A DNA stretch of 64,000 nt from Kaistia dalseonensis. GTDB lineage: Bacteria; Pseudomonadota; Alphaproteobacteria; Rhizobiales; Kaistiaceae. The stretch spans positions 682,001 through 746,000 of the forward strand of contig NZ_JAUSVO010000002.1 of the NCBI RefSeq assembly GCF_030814715.1. The letters run 5' to 3'. The notes below the pieces were generated by a model. That model was not told the origin of the DNA and made no database searches. It saw only the letters and a program-made list of their open reading frames with translations. This document shows positions 1 through 10,060 of this stretch, one piece after another. The position numbers were made by a program, and so were the translations under genes. Position 1 is the first letter of the stretch, and each line of letters begins with the position of its first letter.

Positions 1-1867
1 GACCTCGCGCCTCATTGACCGCCCGATTCGTCCGCTCTTCGTCGAAGGCTACAAGAACGACACCCAGGTCGTCGTGACCGTGCTCAGCCACGATCTCGAG
101 AACGATCCGGACATCCTGGCGATGGTCGCTGCCTCCGCAGCCCTCACCATTTCGGGCCTGCCCTTCATGGGCCCGATCGGCGGCGCCCGCGTCGGCTATA
201 TCGACGGCGAATACGTCCTGAACCCGCAGGTCGATAGCCGCGAGAATTCCAAGCTCGATCTCGTCGTCGCCGGCACGCAGGATGCGGTGCTGATGGTCGA
301 GTCCGAGGCGCAGGAACTCTCGGAAGAGATCATGCTCGGCGCCGTCATGTTCGGTCACCGCGGCTTTCAGCCCGTGATCGACGCGATCATCAAGCTGGCC
401 GAGAAGGCCGCCAAGGAGCCGCGCGACGTCGTCACCGAGGACGTCTCGGAAATCGAGAAGGCCGTGCTCGAAATCGCCGAGCAGGACCTGCGCGAAGCCT
501 ACAAGATCACCGTCAAGCAGGATCGCTATGCCGCCGTCGACGCCGCCAAGGCGAAGGTCACGGCTGCGCTGTTCCCCGAAGGCCAGGAGCCCCGCTTCGA
601 CAAGGAGAAGGTCGCCGGCGTCTTCAAGGATCTCCAGGCCAAGATCGTGCGCTGGAACATCCTCGACACGGGCAGCCGTATCGATGGCCGCGACCTGACG
701 ACCGTTCGTCCGATCGTCGCCGAAGTCGGCATTCTGCCGCGCGCCCATGGTTCGTCGCTCTTCACGCGTGGCGAGACGCAGGCTCTGGCCGTCGCGACGC
801 TCGGCACGGGCGATGACGAGCAGTTCGTCGACGCGCTCGAGGGCACCTTCAAGCAGACCTTCATGCTGCACTACAACTTCCCGCCCTATTCGGTCGGTGA
901 GACGGGTCGCATGGGTTCGCCCGGTCGCCGCGAGATCGGCCACGGCAAGCTGGCCTGGCGGGCCATTCACCCGGTCCTGCCGCTGCATCACGACTTCCCC
1001 TACACGATCCGCGTCGTCTCGGAGATCACCGAGTCGAACGGCTCGTCCTCGATGGCCACTGTTTGCGGCACCTCGCTGTCGCTGATGGATGCCGGCGTGC
1101 CGCTGAAGCGGCCGGTGGCGGGCATCGCCATGGGCCTGATCCTCGAAGGCGAGCGCTTCGCCGTCCTCTCCGACATTCTCGGTGACGAGGATCATCTCGG
1201 CGACATGGACTTCAAGGTCGCCGGCACGTCGGAAGGCGTGACCTCGCTGCAGATGGACATCAAGATCGCCGGTATCACCGAGGAGATCATGAAGGTCGCG
1301 CTGGAGCAGGCCAAGGGCGGCCGTGCGCATATCCTCGACGAGATGGCAAAGGCGCTGACCTCGGCGCGTCCGTCGCTCGGCGAGCATGCCCCGCGCATCG
1401 AAGTGATCCAGATCCCGACCGACAAGATCCGTGAAGTGATCGGTTCGGGCGGCAAGGTCATCCGCGAGATCGTGGAGAAGACCGGCGCCAAGATCGACAT
1501 CTCCGATGACGGCACCGTCAAGGTCGCCTCGTCCGACGGCAAGGCGATCACCGCCGCGCTGAACTGGATCCGCGGCATCGCCGCTGAGCCGGAAGTCGGC
1601 GCGATCTACCAGGGCACCGTCGTGAAGGCCGTCGATTTCGGCGCCTTCGTGAACTTCTTCGGCGCCAAGGACGGCCTCGTTCACATCTCGCAGCTCTCCA
1701 ACCAGCGTGTTGCGAAGACGCAGGACGTCGTCAAGGAAGGCGACAAGGTCTGGGTCAAGCTTCTCGGCTTCGACGAGCGCGGCAAGGTTCGCCTCTCGAT
1801 GAAGGTTGTCGACCAGACGACCGGCGAAGAGATCAAGCAGGAGAAGGCGGAAGCCGTCGCCGAGTAA
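1..1867 (+). CDS. pnp: Polyribonucleotide nucleotidyltransferase (PNPase), 5'-truncated by window edge
   Basis: Exoribonuclease that degrades RNA phosphorolytically from the 3' end and can add nucleotides in reverse; part of the RNA degradosome in many bacteria. The reading frame is open from base 2, so the real start lies outside the window; about 621 C-terminal residues are present and roughly 90 N-terminal residues are missing compared with the usual ~710. The frame opens with [13 protein letters not shown], a conserved PNPase block. The second RNase PH core ([16 protein letters not shown], then [21 protein letters not shown]) is followed by a KH domain ([20 protein letters not shown]) and a C-terminal S1 domain ([20 protein letters not shown]). 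The GTG/ATG codons near base 74 are internal. A strong terminator follows at once, so pnp ends its operon here. Confidence 0.98.
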   Translation, partial: TSRLIDRPIRPLFVEGYKNDTQVVVTVLSHDLENDPDILAMVAASAALTISGLPFMGPIGGARVGYIDGEYVLNPQVDSRENSKLDLVVAGTQDAVLMVESEAQELSEEIMLGAVMFGHRGFQPVIDAIIKLAEKAAKEPRDVVTEDVSEIEKAVLEIAEQDLREAYKITVKQDRYAAVDAAKAKVTAALFPEGQEPRFDKEKVAGVFKDLQAKIVRWNILDTGSRIDGRDLTTVRPIVAEVGILPRAHGSSLFTRGETQALAVATLGTGDDEQFVDALEGTFKQTFMLHYNFPPYSVGETGRMGSPGRREIGHGKLAWRAIHPVLPLHHDFPYTIRVVSEITESNGSSSMATVCGTSLSLMDAGVPLKRPVAGIAMGLILEGERFAVLSDILGDEDHLGDMDFKVAGTSEGVTSLQMDIKIAGITEEIMKVALEQAKGGRAHILDEMAKALTSARPSLGEHAPRIEVIQIPTDKIREVIGSGGKVIREIVEKTGAKIDISDDGTVKVASSDGKAITAALNWIRGIAAEPEVGAIYQGTVVKAVDFGAFVNFFGAKDGLVHISQLSNQRVAKTQDVVKEGDKVWVKLLGFDERGKVRLSMKVVDQTTGEEIKQEKAEAVAE

Positions 1868-1898
1868 TCGGCCGATTTCAGTCTGCTTCGTAGCATCG

Positions 1899-1931
1899 AA
1901 GGCCCGGCGAGTGATCGCCGGGCCTTTTTTC
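1899..1931 (+). terminator. Rho-independent terminator after pnp
   Basis: A perfect 12-bp stem (AAGGCCCGGCGA, loop GTGA, TCGCCGGGCCTT) is followed directly by a run of T, 32 bases after the pnp stop codon. This is a textbook intrinsic terminator. Confidence 0.93.
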
Positions 1932-2038
1932 TTGGATTCGAGATGGCATTGGCCGGCGGCGCGCGGCCGTTGACCGATATCAAGGCCATCACGCGCGTTG
2001 ATCGCGCATGATGCGAAATCGCGTGGCCTTGGGGGCGG

Positions 2039-3157
2039 ATGATGTTGACGAGACGACAATGGTTGGCGGCGGCCGGGGGTGGTGTTGCCGTCGCTGCCGG
2101 TGGCGCCGCAGCGGCCAGCGTCGTCGGCATGGGGACCATGGCGGACTATGAGACCGCCGCATCGATGCAACGCGCGCCATTGCCGATTCCGGCCACAGAA
2201 CGGGAACTCATCCGCTTGGCGACCCTCGCGCCGAACGGCCACAACACCCAGCCATGGCGCTTTCTGCTCGGCGCAAGCCGGATCGAGATCCAGCCGGACT
2301 TCTCAAGGCGGACACCCGTCGTCGATCCGGATGACCACCACCTCTTCGTCAGTCTCGGCTGCGCTGCAGAGACGCTGGCGATCAGCGCTGCAGAGGCCGG
2401 TCGTCCCGGGCAGGTCAGTTTTGATGCGACAGGTGACGGCCGCATGCTGTTCGACTTCGTCGACGCGGCGCCGGCGGAATCATCGCTCTTCGGCGCAATC
2501 ACGAGGCGGCGCTCGACCCGGGCGGAATTCGCCGGCGGCGAAGTCTCGTCGGAGGCGTTGGACGCGCTGGCGGCGGTGTCGAGGCTGCCGGGCGTCGAGT
2601 TGATGCTCGTGACCGATCCGGCCCGGGTCGCGGCCGTCTCGGATCTGGTCGTTGCCGGCAATACCGCGCAAATGGCCGATCCGGCCTTCATTCGTGAACT
2701 GAAGCATTGGCTGCGCTTCAATCCGCGCCAAGCGATGGCAACGGGCGACGGGCTCTTCAGTGCAGCGAGCGGAAATCCGCAATTGCCGACATGGCTCGGC
2801 GGGGTGCTGTTCGATCTGGCGTTCGGTGTCGATGGTGAGAATGAGAAATACAGGCGGCAGATGCGCTCATCCGCCGGTCTCGCCATCTTCGTTTCGGAGA
2901 AGGACGATCCCGCCCATTGGGCGCAGTCTGGCCGCGCGTGCCAGCGCTTCCTGCTGCAGGCAACCGCACTCGGACTGAAGCAGTCCTTCGTCAACCAGGC
3001 CGTCGAAGTGCCGGCCATGCGACGCGAACTGGCATCGCTTCTCGGTCTTGGCGACCGTCGCGCCGATCTCGTCGTCAGGTTTGGCTATGGCCCGGACATG
3101 CCGCGCTCACTGCGCCGCGCCGTGGACGCCGTGATCATCCCTTCGGCGCTGACGTGA
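2039..3157 (+). CDS. Tat-exported nitroreductase-family protein (Acg-like)
   Basis: 372 residues. The N-terminus carries a twin-arginine signal (TRRQWLAAAGG, hydrophobic stretch to about residue 30), so export in folded form with a bound flavin is expected. The motif LAPNGHNTQPWRF at about residues 62-74 and the spaced later blocks (FGAITRRRSTRAEF; RFLLQATALGLKQSFVNQ) match the Acg-type branch of the FMN nitroreductase superfamily. Substrate is unknown; members of this branch often lack classical nitroreductase activity. Two adjacent ATG codons (2039, 2042) follow a G-rich ribosome site. The gene stands alone between the pnp terminator and a hairpin shared with pckA. Confidence 0.8.
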   Translation: MMLTRRQWLAAAGGGVAVAAGGAAAASVVGMGTMADYETAASMQRAPLPIPATERELIRLATLAPNGHNTQPWRFLLGASRIEIQPDFSRRTPVVDPDDHHLFVSLGCAAETLAISAAEAGRPGQVSFDATGDGRMLFDFVDAAPAESSLFGAITRRRSTRAEFAGGEVSSEALDALAAVSRLPGVELMLVTDPARVAAVSDLVVAGNTAQMADPAFIRELKHWLRFNPRQAMATGDGLFSAASGNPQLPTWLGGVLFDLAFGVDGENEKYRRQMRSSAGLAIFVSEKDDPAHWAQSGRACQRFLLQATALGLKQSFVNQAVEVPAMRRELASLLGLGDRRADLVVRFGYGPDMPRSLRRAVDAVIIPSALT

Positions 3158-3158
3158 A

Positions 3159-3193
3159 ATCGCCCCTTTCCGCCTGTCGGGGAAAGGGGCGAT
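3159..3193. terminator. Stem-loop between convergent nitroreductase and pckA genes
   Basis: A 13-bp perfect inverted repeat (ATCGCCCCTTTCC ... GGAAAGGGGCGAT, 9-nt loop) sits between the two convergent stop codons. It has no T-run on the plus strand and only a short one on the minus strand, so it is a likely bidirectional 3'-end structure rather than a classical terminator. Confidence 0.6.
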
Positions 3194-3215
3194 GGCATTA
3201 CGGGAGATCGCTGGA

Positions 3216-4820
<1,605 letters not shown>

Positions 4821-5080
4821 AGGGTCTTCTCCTCTGAGAGGTCCGCGTCGCTCGCAGGACCTCGGCTGGGCTCTTGGCGCATGGCGCCGGATCTGCCGGG
4901 TCTGTCCCGACGGATTAAGCCTAGAGGATCGGAATTCGGAATCGCAAGTCAAACCGTTCCCGATTGCTCGGCCGCGACGACTAAAATCGATTTAGATCGA
5001 AGCAGCCAAGCAACAACGCAATTGAGCCAAATAGTTAGACCGTCAAATAAATGCCGAACGCATTTAGTTTTAGATCAATA
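4821..5080 (-). promoter_or_regulatory. AT-rich upstream region of pckA
   Basis: Non-coding 260 bp between the hugZ-like stop and the pckA start. The block 4981-5040 is 24/60 G+C and 5041-5080 is 13/40, well below the surrounding DNA. It holds a 10-bp perfect palindrome AAATCGATTT (4984-4993) and two copies of TTTAGATC (4992-4999 and 5069-5075 region). I see no convincing -35/-10 pair, so this is called as a control region only by position and composition. Confidence 0.5.
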
Positions 5081-5812
5081 TTAAACGCCAGCCGATCGTG
5101 CGTCCCTGGCGAAGGTCTTCAGGTGGCCTCCCGCGGCTGCAACCGAGGTGGCGCGGGTGGGAAAGGAGAGCCGTGCGCGACCGGCTTTCGAGATCAGGTC
5201 GACCCCGTCGGGATCGCAGCCTGTCATCTTCCAGTCGCTGGCGGGCAGGCCGAGCAGTTTCTCCGCATAGAGGCTGATCGCATCGAGATGGTCGTCGTTC
5301 ATGTGCTCGACGACCATCTTTTCGTTCTCGAGCAGGTCGGCGCTATCGGAAATGTCGACCAGCAGGTCTTCTGGCGCGATCTGCGCGATGCGGCCGAAGC
5401 CGGCGACGAGATGAGAGCCGGTGATCGTCATCAGATAGTGGTTGAAATCCTTGAAGCTCGAATGACCGCCGGGCCCGCCATGCAGCGTGTCATAGCGCCA
5501 GAGGGCGATCGGGTCCTCGGTCCGCTCGATCGTGCCGGTCAGCGTGATACGGGCGCCGGCGAGCGGATTGCCCGTTTCGCCACCCGGCGCCACCAGCAGC
5601 AGCGAGGCGCGGGAATCGTTCTTCAGGTTCTTCGTGTGGACGGCGAGGTCGGAGAGGGCGAAGACGGGGCGGCCGTCCGGCATGGTAGCGACCGTCGCGA
5701 GCGTAACGAACGGATTGCCGTTGGCGTCAAGCGTGCCGAGGCTGCCCGCGATCGCGCCGCGCATGATGGAACGGCCGGTGGCCACCGGGTCAAAGGGCTT
5801 GTCGTCGAGCAT
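5081..5812 (-). CDS. HugZ-family pyridoxamine 5'-phosphate oxidase-like protein with DUF2470 domain
   Basis: 243 residues. The N-terminal ~150 residues form a split-barrel flavin/heme-binding fold of the PNPOx-like type (GTLDANGNPFVTLATVAT, then DLAVHTKNLKNDSRASLLL); the C-terminal part is a DUF2470 domain (HMNDDHLDAISLYA at 170-183). Related HugZ proteins degrade heme or bind it; some members only bind FMN, so the activity here is inferred. The ATG at 5812 is preceded by GAGGCG. The gene stands between pckA and the divergently transcribed chvI. A TGA-N9-TCA sequence, the form of a RirA iron-responsive operator, lies 34-48 bp upstream of the start. Confidence 0.8.
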   Translation of the reverse strand: MLDDKPFDPVATGRSIMRGAIAGSLGTLDANGNPFVTLATVATMPDGRPVFALSDLAVHTKNLKNDSRASLLLVAPGGETGNPLAGARITLTGTIERTEDPIALWRYDTLHGGPGGHSSFKDFNHYLMTITGSHLVAGFGRIAQIAPEDLLVDISDSADLLENEKMVVEHMNDDHLDAISLYAEKLLGLPASDWKMTGCDPDGVDLISKAGRARLSFPTRATSVAAAGGHLKTFARDARSAGV

Positions 5813-5845
5813 GTCATCGCCTCGTCGGAGCTGGAAAATTAAAGA

Positions 5846-5860
5846 TGACTATCACGATCA
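5846..5860. promoter_or_regulatory. Possible iron-responsive operator (TGA-N9-TCA)
   Basis: TGACTATCACGATCA fits the TGA-N9-TCA form described for RirA-type iron-responsive operators of Rhizobiales and sits just upstream of the HugZ-family gene. Only six bases are fixed, so chance matches are common; position is the main support. Confidence 0.3.
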
Positions 5861-5926
5861 ACTTATTCTGTCTTCACCCCCGCATGGCCGTTTTCGGTCC
5901 GCTTCCCAGCCCGCATGTCGGTATGT

Positions 5927-5956
5927 TTGGCATATCCCGCCGAAACCCGATAAGAT
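5927..5956 (+). promoter_or_regulatory. Possible sigma-70 promoter for chvI
   Basis: TTGGCA (5927-5932), an 18-base spacer and TAAGAT (5951-5956), about 130 bp before the chvI start. Moderate match only. Confidence 0.3.
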
Positions 5957-6086
5957 CAGCGCCATATTTTCCGCGTAATCCTGCGACCTTAAGGCGACAG
6001 CCGGTAGAATGCGTGGCGCGCCGACGCGTCGCCGCCACCTGCCGGATGAGAGAAGCGGAACGCCCATAACCGGGAGATGCCATTTC

Positions 6087-6791
6087 ATGCCGACGATTGC
6101 TCTCGTCGACGACGACCGCAACATTCTCGCGTCCGTCTCCATAGCGCTCGAATCGGAGGGGTATCGCGTCCAGACCTATACGGACGGCGCCTCCGCGCTC
6201 GATGGCTTCCAGCAGACGCTGCCGGATCTCGCGATCCTCGACATCAAGATGCCCCGCATGGACGGGATGGAGCTGCTGCGCCGTCTCAGGCAGCGGACCG
6301 ACCTGCCCGTCATTTTCCTGACCTCCAAGGATGACGAGATCGATGAACTCTTCGGCCTCAAGATGGGCGCCGACGATTTCATCAAGAAGCCCTTCTCGCA
6401 GCGCCTGCTGGTCGAGCGGGTCAAGGCCGTGCTCCGCCGCTTCCAGCCGCGCGACGCCTCGCCCACCGCAAAGGTGCCCGATGCGGCCCGCAACCTCGAC
6501 CGCGGCGCGCTTTCGATGGACCAGGAGCGCCATACCTGCACCTGGAATGGCGAAGCCGTGACGCTGACGGTCACCGAATTCCTGATCCTCTACGCGCTCG
6601 CGCAGCGTCCCGGTGTCGTCAAGAGCCGCAACGCGCTGATGGATGCGGCCTATGACGATCAGGTCTATGTGGACGACCGCACCATCGACAGCCATATCAA
6701 GCGGCTCAGGAAGAAGTTCAAAGCGGTCGATGATGATTTCGACATGATCGAGACGCTCTACGGCGTCGGCTACCGCTTCAAGGAGGCCTGA
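6087..6791 (+). CDS. chvI: Two-component response regulator ChvI (OmpR/PhoB family)
   Basis: 234 residues. N-terminal receiver domain with acidic pocket VDDD (8-10), phospho-acceptor Asp52 in [13 protein letters not shown], and conserved Thr/Lys (FLTSKDD; IKKPFS). C-terminal winged-helix DNA-binding domain ending in [10 protein letters not shown] and TLYGVGYRF. ChvI with the sensor ChvG (ExoS) controls envelope, exopolysaccharide, acid response and central carbon genes in Rhizobiales. The ATG at 6087 follows GGGAG; the frame open to 6009 adds non-conserved residues. It is the first gene of a chvI-chvG-hprK unit. Confidence 0.96.
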   Translation: MPTIALVDDDRNILASVSIALESEGYRVQTYTDGASALDGFQQTLPDLAILDIKMPRMDGMELLRRLRQRTDLPVIFLTSKDDEIDELFGLKMGADDFIKKPFSQRLLVERVKAVLRRFQPRDASPTAKVPDAARNLDRGALSMDQERHTCTWNGEAVTLTVTEFLILYALAQRPGVVKSRNALMDAAYDDQVYVDDRTIDSHIKRLRKKFKAVDDDFDMIETLYGVGYRFKEA

Positions 6792-6822
6792 CGCACGCGT
6801 CGGGCGAGGCCGAGTTGAGAGG

Positions 6823-8613
6823 ATGACGATCAGCATCGAGGAGCAGCAGCCGACGCGGAGCTGGGCCCGCCGCACGCGGCTCAGGCACTTGCGACGGCTG
6901 GCCTCGCGCGGCCTGCGTTCGATCGGCATCCACGCCTTTTCGAGCCTGACGCGTCGTATCATCATCCTCAACCTCGCAGCCCTGATCGTCCTCGTCTCGG
7001 GCATCCTCTATCTGAATCAGTTTCGCGCCGGCCTGATCGACGCGCGGCTGGAAAGCCTGCTGACCCAGGGCGAGATCATCGCCGGCGCGATCGCTGCCTC
7101 TGCGACCGTCGAGACGAACAACCTCTCGATCGATCCCGACAAGCTCCTGGAGCTTCAGGCCGGCGAGAGCCTCAACCCGGCCGACAGCGCCATGGAAGGC
7201 CTCGATTTCCCGATCAATCCGGAACGCGTCGCGCCGGTCCTGCGCCGCCTGATCTCGCCGACGCGCACCCGCGCCCGCATCTATGATCGCGATGGCAGCC
7301 TGGTGCTCGATTCGCGCCATCTCTATTCGCGCGGCCAGATCCTGCGCTTCGACCTGCCCTCTCCCACCGATGACGAGCCGGCGCTTTTCGACCGGGTCTG
7401 GGAGTGGATCAAGGTGCGCCTGCAGCGCGACGACCTGCCGATCTACCATGAGCTCGCCGGCGCCAATGGCAAGGGCTATCCCGAGGTCGCGACCGCGCTC
7501 GATGGCGGGCCGTCCTCGATCGTGCGCATCACGGAGCGCGGCGAACTGATCGTCTCCGTCGCCGTGCCGATCCAGCGCTATCGCTCGGTTCTCGGCGTGC
7601 TGCTGCTCTCGACGCAGGGCGGCGATATCGACGCGATCGTGCACAACGAGCGCATGGCGATCGTGCGCGTCTTCCTCGTTTCGGCCGCCGTCGTGGTCGT
7701 GCTGTCGATCCTGCTCGCGAGCACGATCGCGGCGCCGCTCCGTCGTCTCGCCGACGCCGCGGACCGGGTGAAACGCGGTGTCACCTCGCGCCCGCAGATT
7801 CCCGATTTTACATCGCGCCGGGACGAGATCGGCCATCTCTCGCTGGCGCTGCGCGAGATGACGGCGGCGCTGTTCAACAGGATCGAGGCGATCGAGAGCT
7901 TCGCCGCCGATGTCAGTCACGAACTGAAAAATCCGCTGACCTCGCTCAGGAGCGCCGTCGAGACGCTGCCGCTCGCCAAGAGCGCGGCGTCGAAGGCACG
8001 GCTGACGGAGATCATCCAGCACGACGTGCAGCGGCTCAATCGCCTGATCAGTGATATTTCAGATGCTTCGCGACTCGACGCGGAACTCGCGCGCCAGGAT
8101 GCCGTCCCGGTCAATGTCGCCGGCATTATCGAGGCGGTCGTCACCATTGCGCGCGAGACGGCGCCGGCCGACGGGCCGAACATCGTGCTCGATATCGCCA
8201 AGACGGATGAGGACGATGCCTATGTCGTGCTCGGCCATGACAGCCGTCTCGGCCAGGTCTTTACCAACCTGCTCGACAATGCCCGTTCGTTCTGCCGGCC
8301 GGGTGGCACGGTCAGGGTGATGTTGCGGCGCAGCGCCGCTTCGGTCGAAGTCGTCATCGACGATGACGGCCCCGGCATTCGCGCGGAACAGGTCGAGCGC
8401 ATCTTCGAGCGCTTCTATACCGATCGGCCCGAGCAGGAGGCCTTTGGCCAGAATTCCGGCCTCGGCCTTTCTATCTCGAAGCAGATCGTCGAAGCGCATC
8501 GCGGCCGCATCTGGGCGGAGAATCGCATGAAGACGAAGGCCAGCAAGGATGATGGAGCGGTCATCCTCGGGGCGCGTTTCACCGTCCGCCTGCCGGGAGC
8601 ATCGAACGCATGA
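6823..8613 (+). CDS. chvG: Sensor histidine kinase ChvG (ExoS)
   Basis: 596 residues, inner membrane. One membrane segment near residues 46-66 (IIILNLAALIVLVSGILYL), a periplasmic stimulus-sensing region to about 277, a second membrane segment near 280-301, HAMP, then HisKA with the phospho-accepting His366 in DVSHELKNPLTSLRS, and HATPase (NLLDNARSF, DDDGPGI, GLGLSISKQIV). Partner of ChvI immediately upstream. The long cytoplasmic N-terminus (about 45 residues, Arg-rich) is typical of ChvG. Its stop codon overlaps the hprK start (ATGA), indicating translational coupling of the envelope sensor with the PTS kinase. Confidence 0.96.
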   Translation: MTISIEEQQPTRSWARRTRLRHLRRLASRGLRSIGIHAFSSLTRRIIILNLAALIVLVSGILYLNQFRAGLIDARLESLLTQGEIIAGAIAASATVETNNLSIDPDKLLELQAGESLNPADSAMEGLDFPINPERVAPVLRRLISPTRTRARIYDRDGSLVLDSRHLYSRGQILRFDLPSPTDDEPALFDRVWEWIKVRLQRDDLPIYHELAGANGKGYPEVATALDGGPSSIVRITERGELIVSVAVPIQRYRSVLGVLLLSTQGGDIDAIVHNERMAIVRVFLVSAAVVVVLSILLASTIAAPLRRLADAADRVKRGVTSRPQIPDFTSRRDEIGHLSLALREMTAALFNRIEAIESFAADVSHELKNPLTSLRSAVETLPLAKSAASKARLTEIIQHDVQRLNRLISDISDASRLDAELARQDAVPVNVAGIIEAVVTIARETAPADGPNIVLDIAKTDEDDAYVVLGHDSRLGQVFTNLLDNARSFCRPGGTVRVMLRRSAASVEVVIDDDGPGIRAEQVERIFERFYTDRPEQEAFGQNSGLGLSISKQIVEAHRGRIWAENRMKTKASKDDGAVILGARFTVRLPGASNA

Positions 8614-9077
8614 CCGCTATCTCGCTCCCGCCCGCCACGCTTCACGCCAGCGCCGCTCGCGTCGACGGCGCGGGCGTCCTGGTACGGGGTGCTTCGGGGA
8701 GTGGCAAATCCTCGCTGGTGCTCGCCCTGCTGATGGCCGATCGCCTGACGAACCGTTTAATTTCCGACGATCGCCTCATCGTGACCGCCGAGGCCGGCCG
8801 GCTCTATGCCGCGGCGCCGGAGACCATTGCCGGATTGATCGAGATCCGCGGGCAGGGCATTGTGCGGTTGCCCTATGTTTCGCCGGAGCCGATCAGCCTC
8901 GTCGTCGATCTCGAACCGATCGAGCGCTGTCCACGCCTGCCCGGCGCGGAAGACATGGAGACGATCATCGCTGGAGCCGCTCTGCCGCGCCTGATTCTCC
9001 CGATCGGTCAAGCAGATGGCTGGATTCGCGTTCGCGCCGCGCTCGCCAGTTGGGCGGGGAATTTTCATGATCGGTAA
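8610..9077 (+). CDS. hprK: Short HPr kinase/phosphorylase (HprK), alphaproteobacterial type
   Basis: 155 residues, matching only the C-terminal kinase half of Firmicute HprK (about 310 residues); this short form is normal in alphaproteobacteria. P-loop RGASGSGKSSL at residues 26-36, DDRLIVTAE and the HprK signature-like stretch IEIRGQGIVRLPYV are visible. It phosphorylates a serine of HPr and so ties PTS phosphorylation state to the ChvG/ChvI unit, with which it overlaps by 4 bases. The N-terminal regulatory domain is absent. Confidence 0.93.
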   Translation: MTAISLPPATLHASAARVDGAGVLVRGASGSGKSSLVLALLMADRLTNRLISDDRLIVTAEAGRLYAAAPETIAGLIEIRGQGIVRLPYVSPEPISLVVDLEPIERCPRLPGAEDMETIIAGAALPRLILPIGQADGWIRVRAALASWAGNFHDR

Positions 9078-9242
9078 AATTATCGCGATCCCTGTTCCGC
9101 TTTTTTCTTGCGTTGCGGCATTGTTCGGTCAAGATGGCGCCGCTTGGAGGGGCTTGGCCCTTCCGCCGGGGGAACCTGGGTCCGGATCACCACATCGCCT
9201 TATTTTTGGGGCGGTCAAGAGAACAACAGGTATTCAAAGGGC

Positions 9243-9644
9243 ATGATCGGGCTCGTCCTTGTCACCCATGGCCAACTCGCTACCGAGTTTCGTGCCGCCC
9301 TTGAGCATGTGGTCGGCCGTCAAAGCCAGATTGAGACCATTGCGATCGGCCCCGAAGACGACATGGAGCGTCGGCGCCAGGATATTGTCGAGGCGGTTCA
9401 AAGCGTCGACGATGGCAGTGGTGTGATCCTGCTGACCGACATGTTCGGCGGCACCCCTTCCAACCTCGCCATTTCCGTCATGGAAGCCGGCCGGATCGAG
9501 GTCATCGCCGGCGTGAACCTGCCGATGCTGATCAAGCTCGCCAGCGTGCGCGTCGAGAAGCCTTTGGCCGCGGCGATTGCCGGCGCGCAGGAGGCGGGAC
9601 GGAAATATATCAACGTCGCGAGCCAGGTCCTCGCGGGGCAATAG
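9243..9644 (+). CDS. PTS mannose-type EIIA domain protein
   Basis: 133 residues. A free-standing EIIA of the mannose family: MIGLVLVTHGQLA places the phosphorylatable His at residue 9; VILLTDMFGGTPSNLAIS is the family signature. There is no IIB/IIC permease in the window, so the protein is a regulatory end-point of the PTS chain rather than a sugar importer, as generally found in Rhizobiales. The ATG at 9243 follows AAAGG. It precedes the HPr gene by 13 bases. Confidence 0.93.
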   Translation: MIGLVLVTHGQLATEFRAALEHVVGRQSQIETIAIGPEDDMERRRQDIVEAVQSVDDGSGVILLTDMFGGTPSNLAISVMEAGRIEVIAGVNLPMLIKLASVRVEKPLAAAIAGAQEAGRKYINVASQVLAGQ

Positions 9645-9657
9645 GGCGGTCCGCATC

Positions 9658-9945
9658 GTGAGCGCAACCGAGGCCGAGCTTTTCCAGGATCTCCCGATCA
9701 TCAATCGCCGCGGCCTGCATGCGCGCGCCTCGGCGAAGTTCGTGCAATGCGCCGACGCCTTCAACGCGGAGATCACCGTGTCAAAGGACCAGAATACCGT
9801 CGGCGGCACGTCGATCATGGGCTTGATGATGCTCGCGGCCGGCATCGGCTCGTCGATCCGCGTGACCGCGACGGGACCTGAAGCCGAGGCGGCTCTGGCC
9901 GCCATCGCGAAGCTCGTCGGCGATCGCTTCGGCGAGGAAGAATAG
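9658..9945 (+). CDS. HPr phosphocarrier protein of the PTS
   Basis: 95 residues from the GTG at 9658, which follows AGGGCGG at a good distance; the longer frame to 9577 overlaps the EIIA gene and is not conserved. The active His is residue 21 (INRRGLHARASAKF) and the HprK target Ser is residue 52 (GGTSIMGLMMLAAG). Having both sites means HPr can carry phosphate from EI (PtsP, not in this window) and be locked by HprK. Confidence 0.95.
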   Translation: MSATEAELFQDLPIINRRGLHARASAKFVQCADAFNAEITVSKDQNTVGGTSIMGLMMLAAGIGSSIRVTATGPEAEAALAAIAKLVGDRFGEEE

Positions 9946-9976
9946 CGCCGGGTCTCTTTGCCGGCTCCGCCATCAC

Positions 9977-9992
9977 ATAAAGATATCTTTAT
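9977..9992. promoter_or_regulatory. Perfect 16-bp palindrome upstream of ahcY, candidate methionine-cycle operator
   Basis: ATAAAGATATCTTTAT is a perfect inverted repeat ending 8 bases before a good -35 box for ahcY. Methionine-cycle genes in Proteobacteria are commonly controlled by ArsR-family, S-adenosylhomocysteine-responsive regulators (SahR type) that bind AT-rich palindromes of this kind. The assignment to that family is inference. Confidence 0.65.
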
Positions 9993-9999
9993 ATCCTGA

Positions 10000-10028
10000 T
10001 TGCCGGCTCTTTTGGTCTCCGCTATAAG
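10000..10028 (+). promoter_or_regulatory. Sigma-70 promoter of ahcY
   Basis: TTGCCG (10000-10005), a 17-base spacer and TATAAG (10023-10028) lie 33 bases before the ahcY ATG, leaving a short leader with a purine-rich ribosome site. Confidence 0.65.
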
Positions 10029-10060
10029 CGCGACACACAAGGAAACGGAGATCAGGACAG

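Noticed and set aside
10029-10060. SAH riboswitch before ahcY
   Set aside because: The leader after the predicted promoter is only about 25-30 bases, too short for the aptamer.
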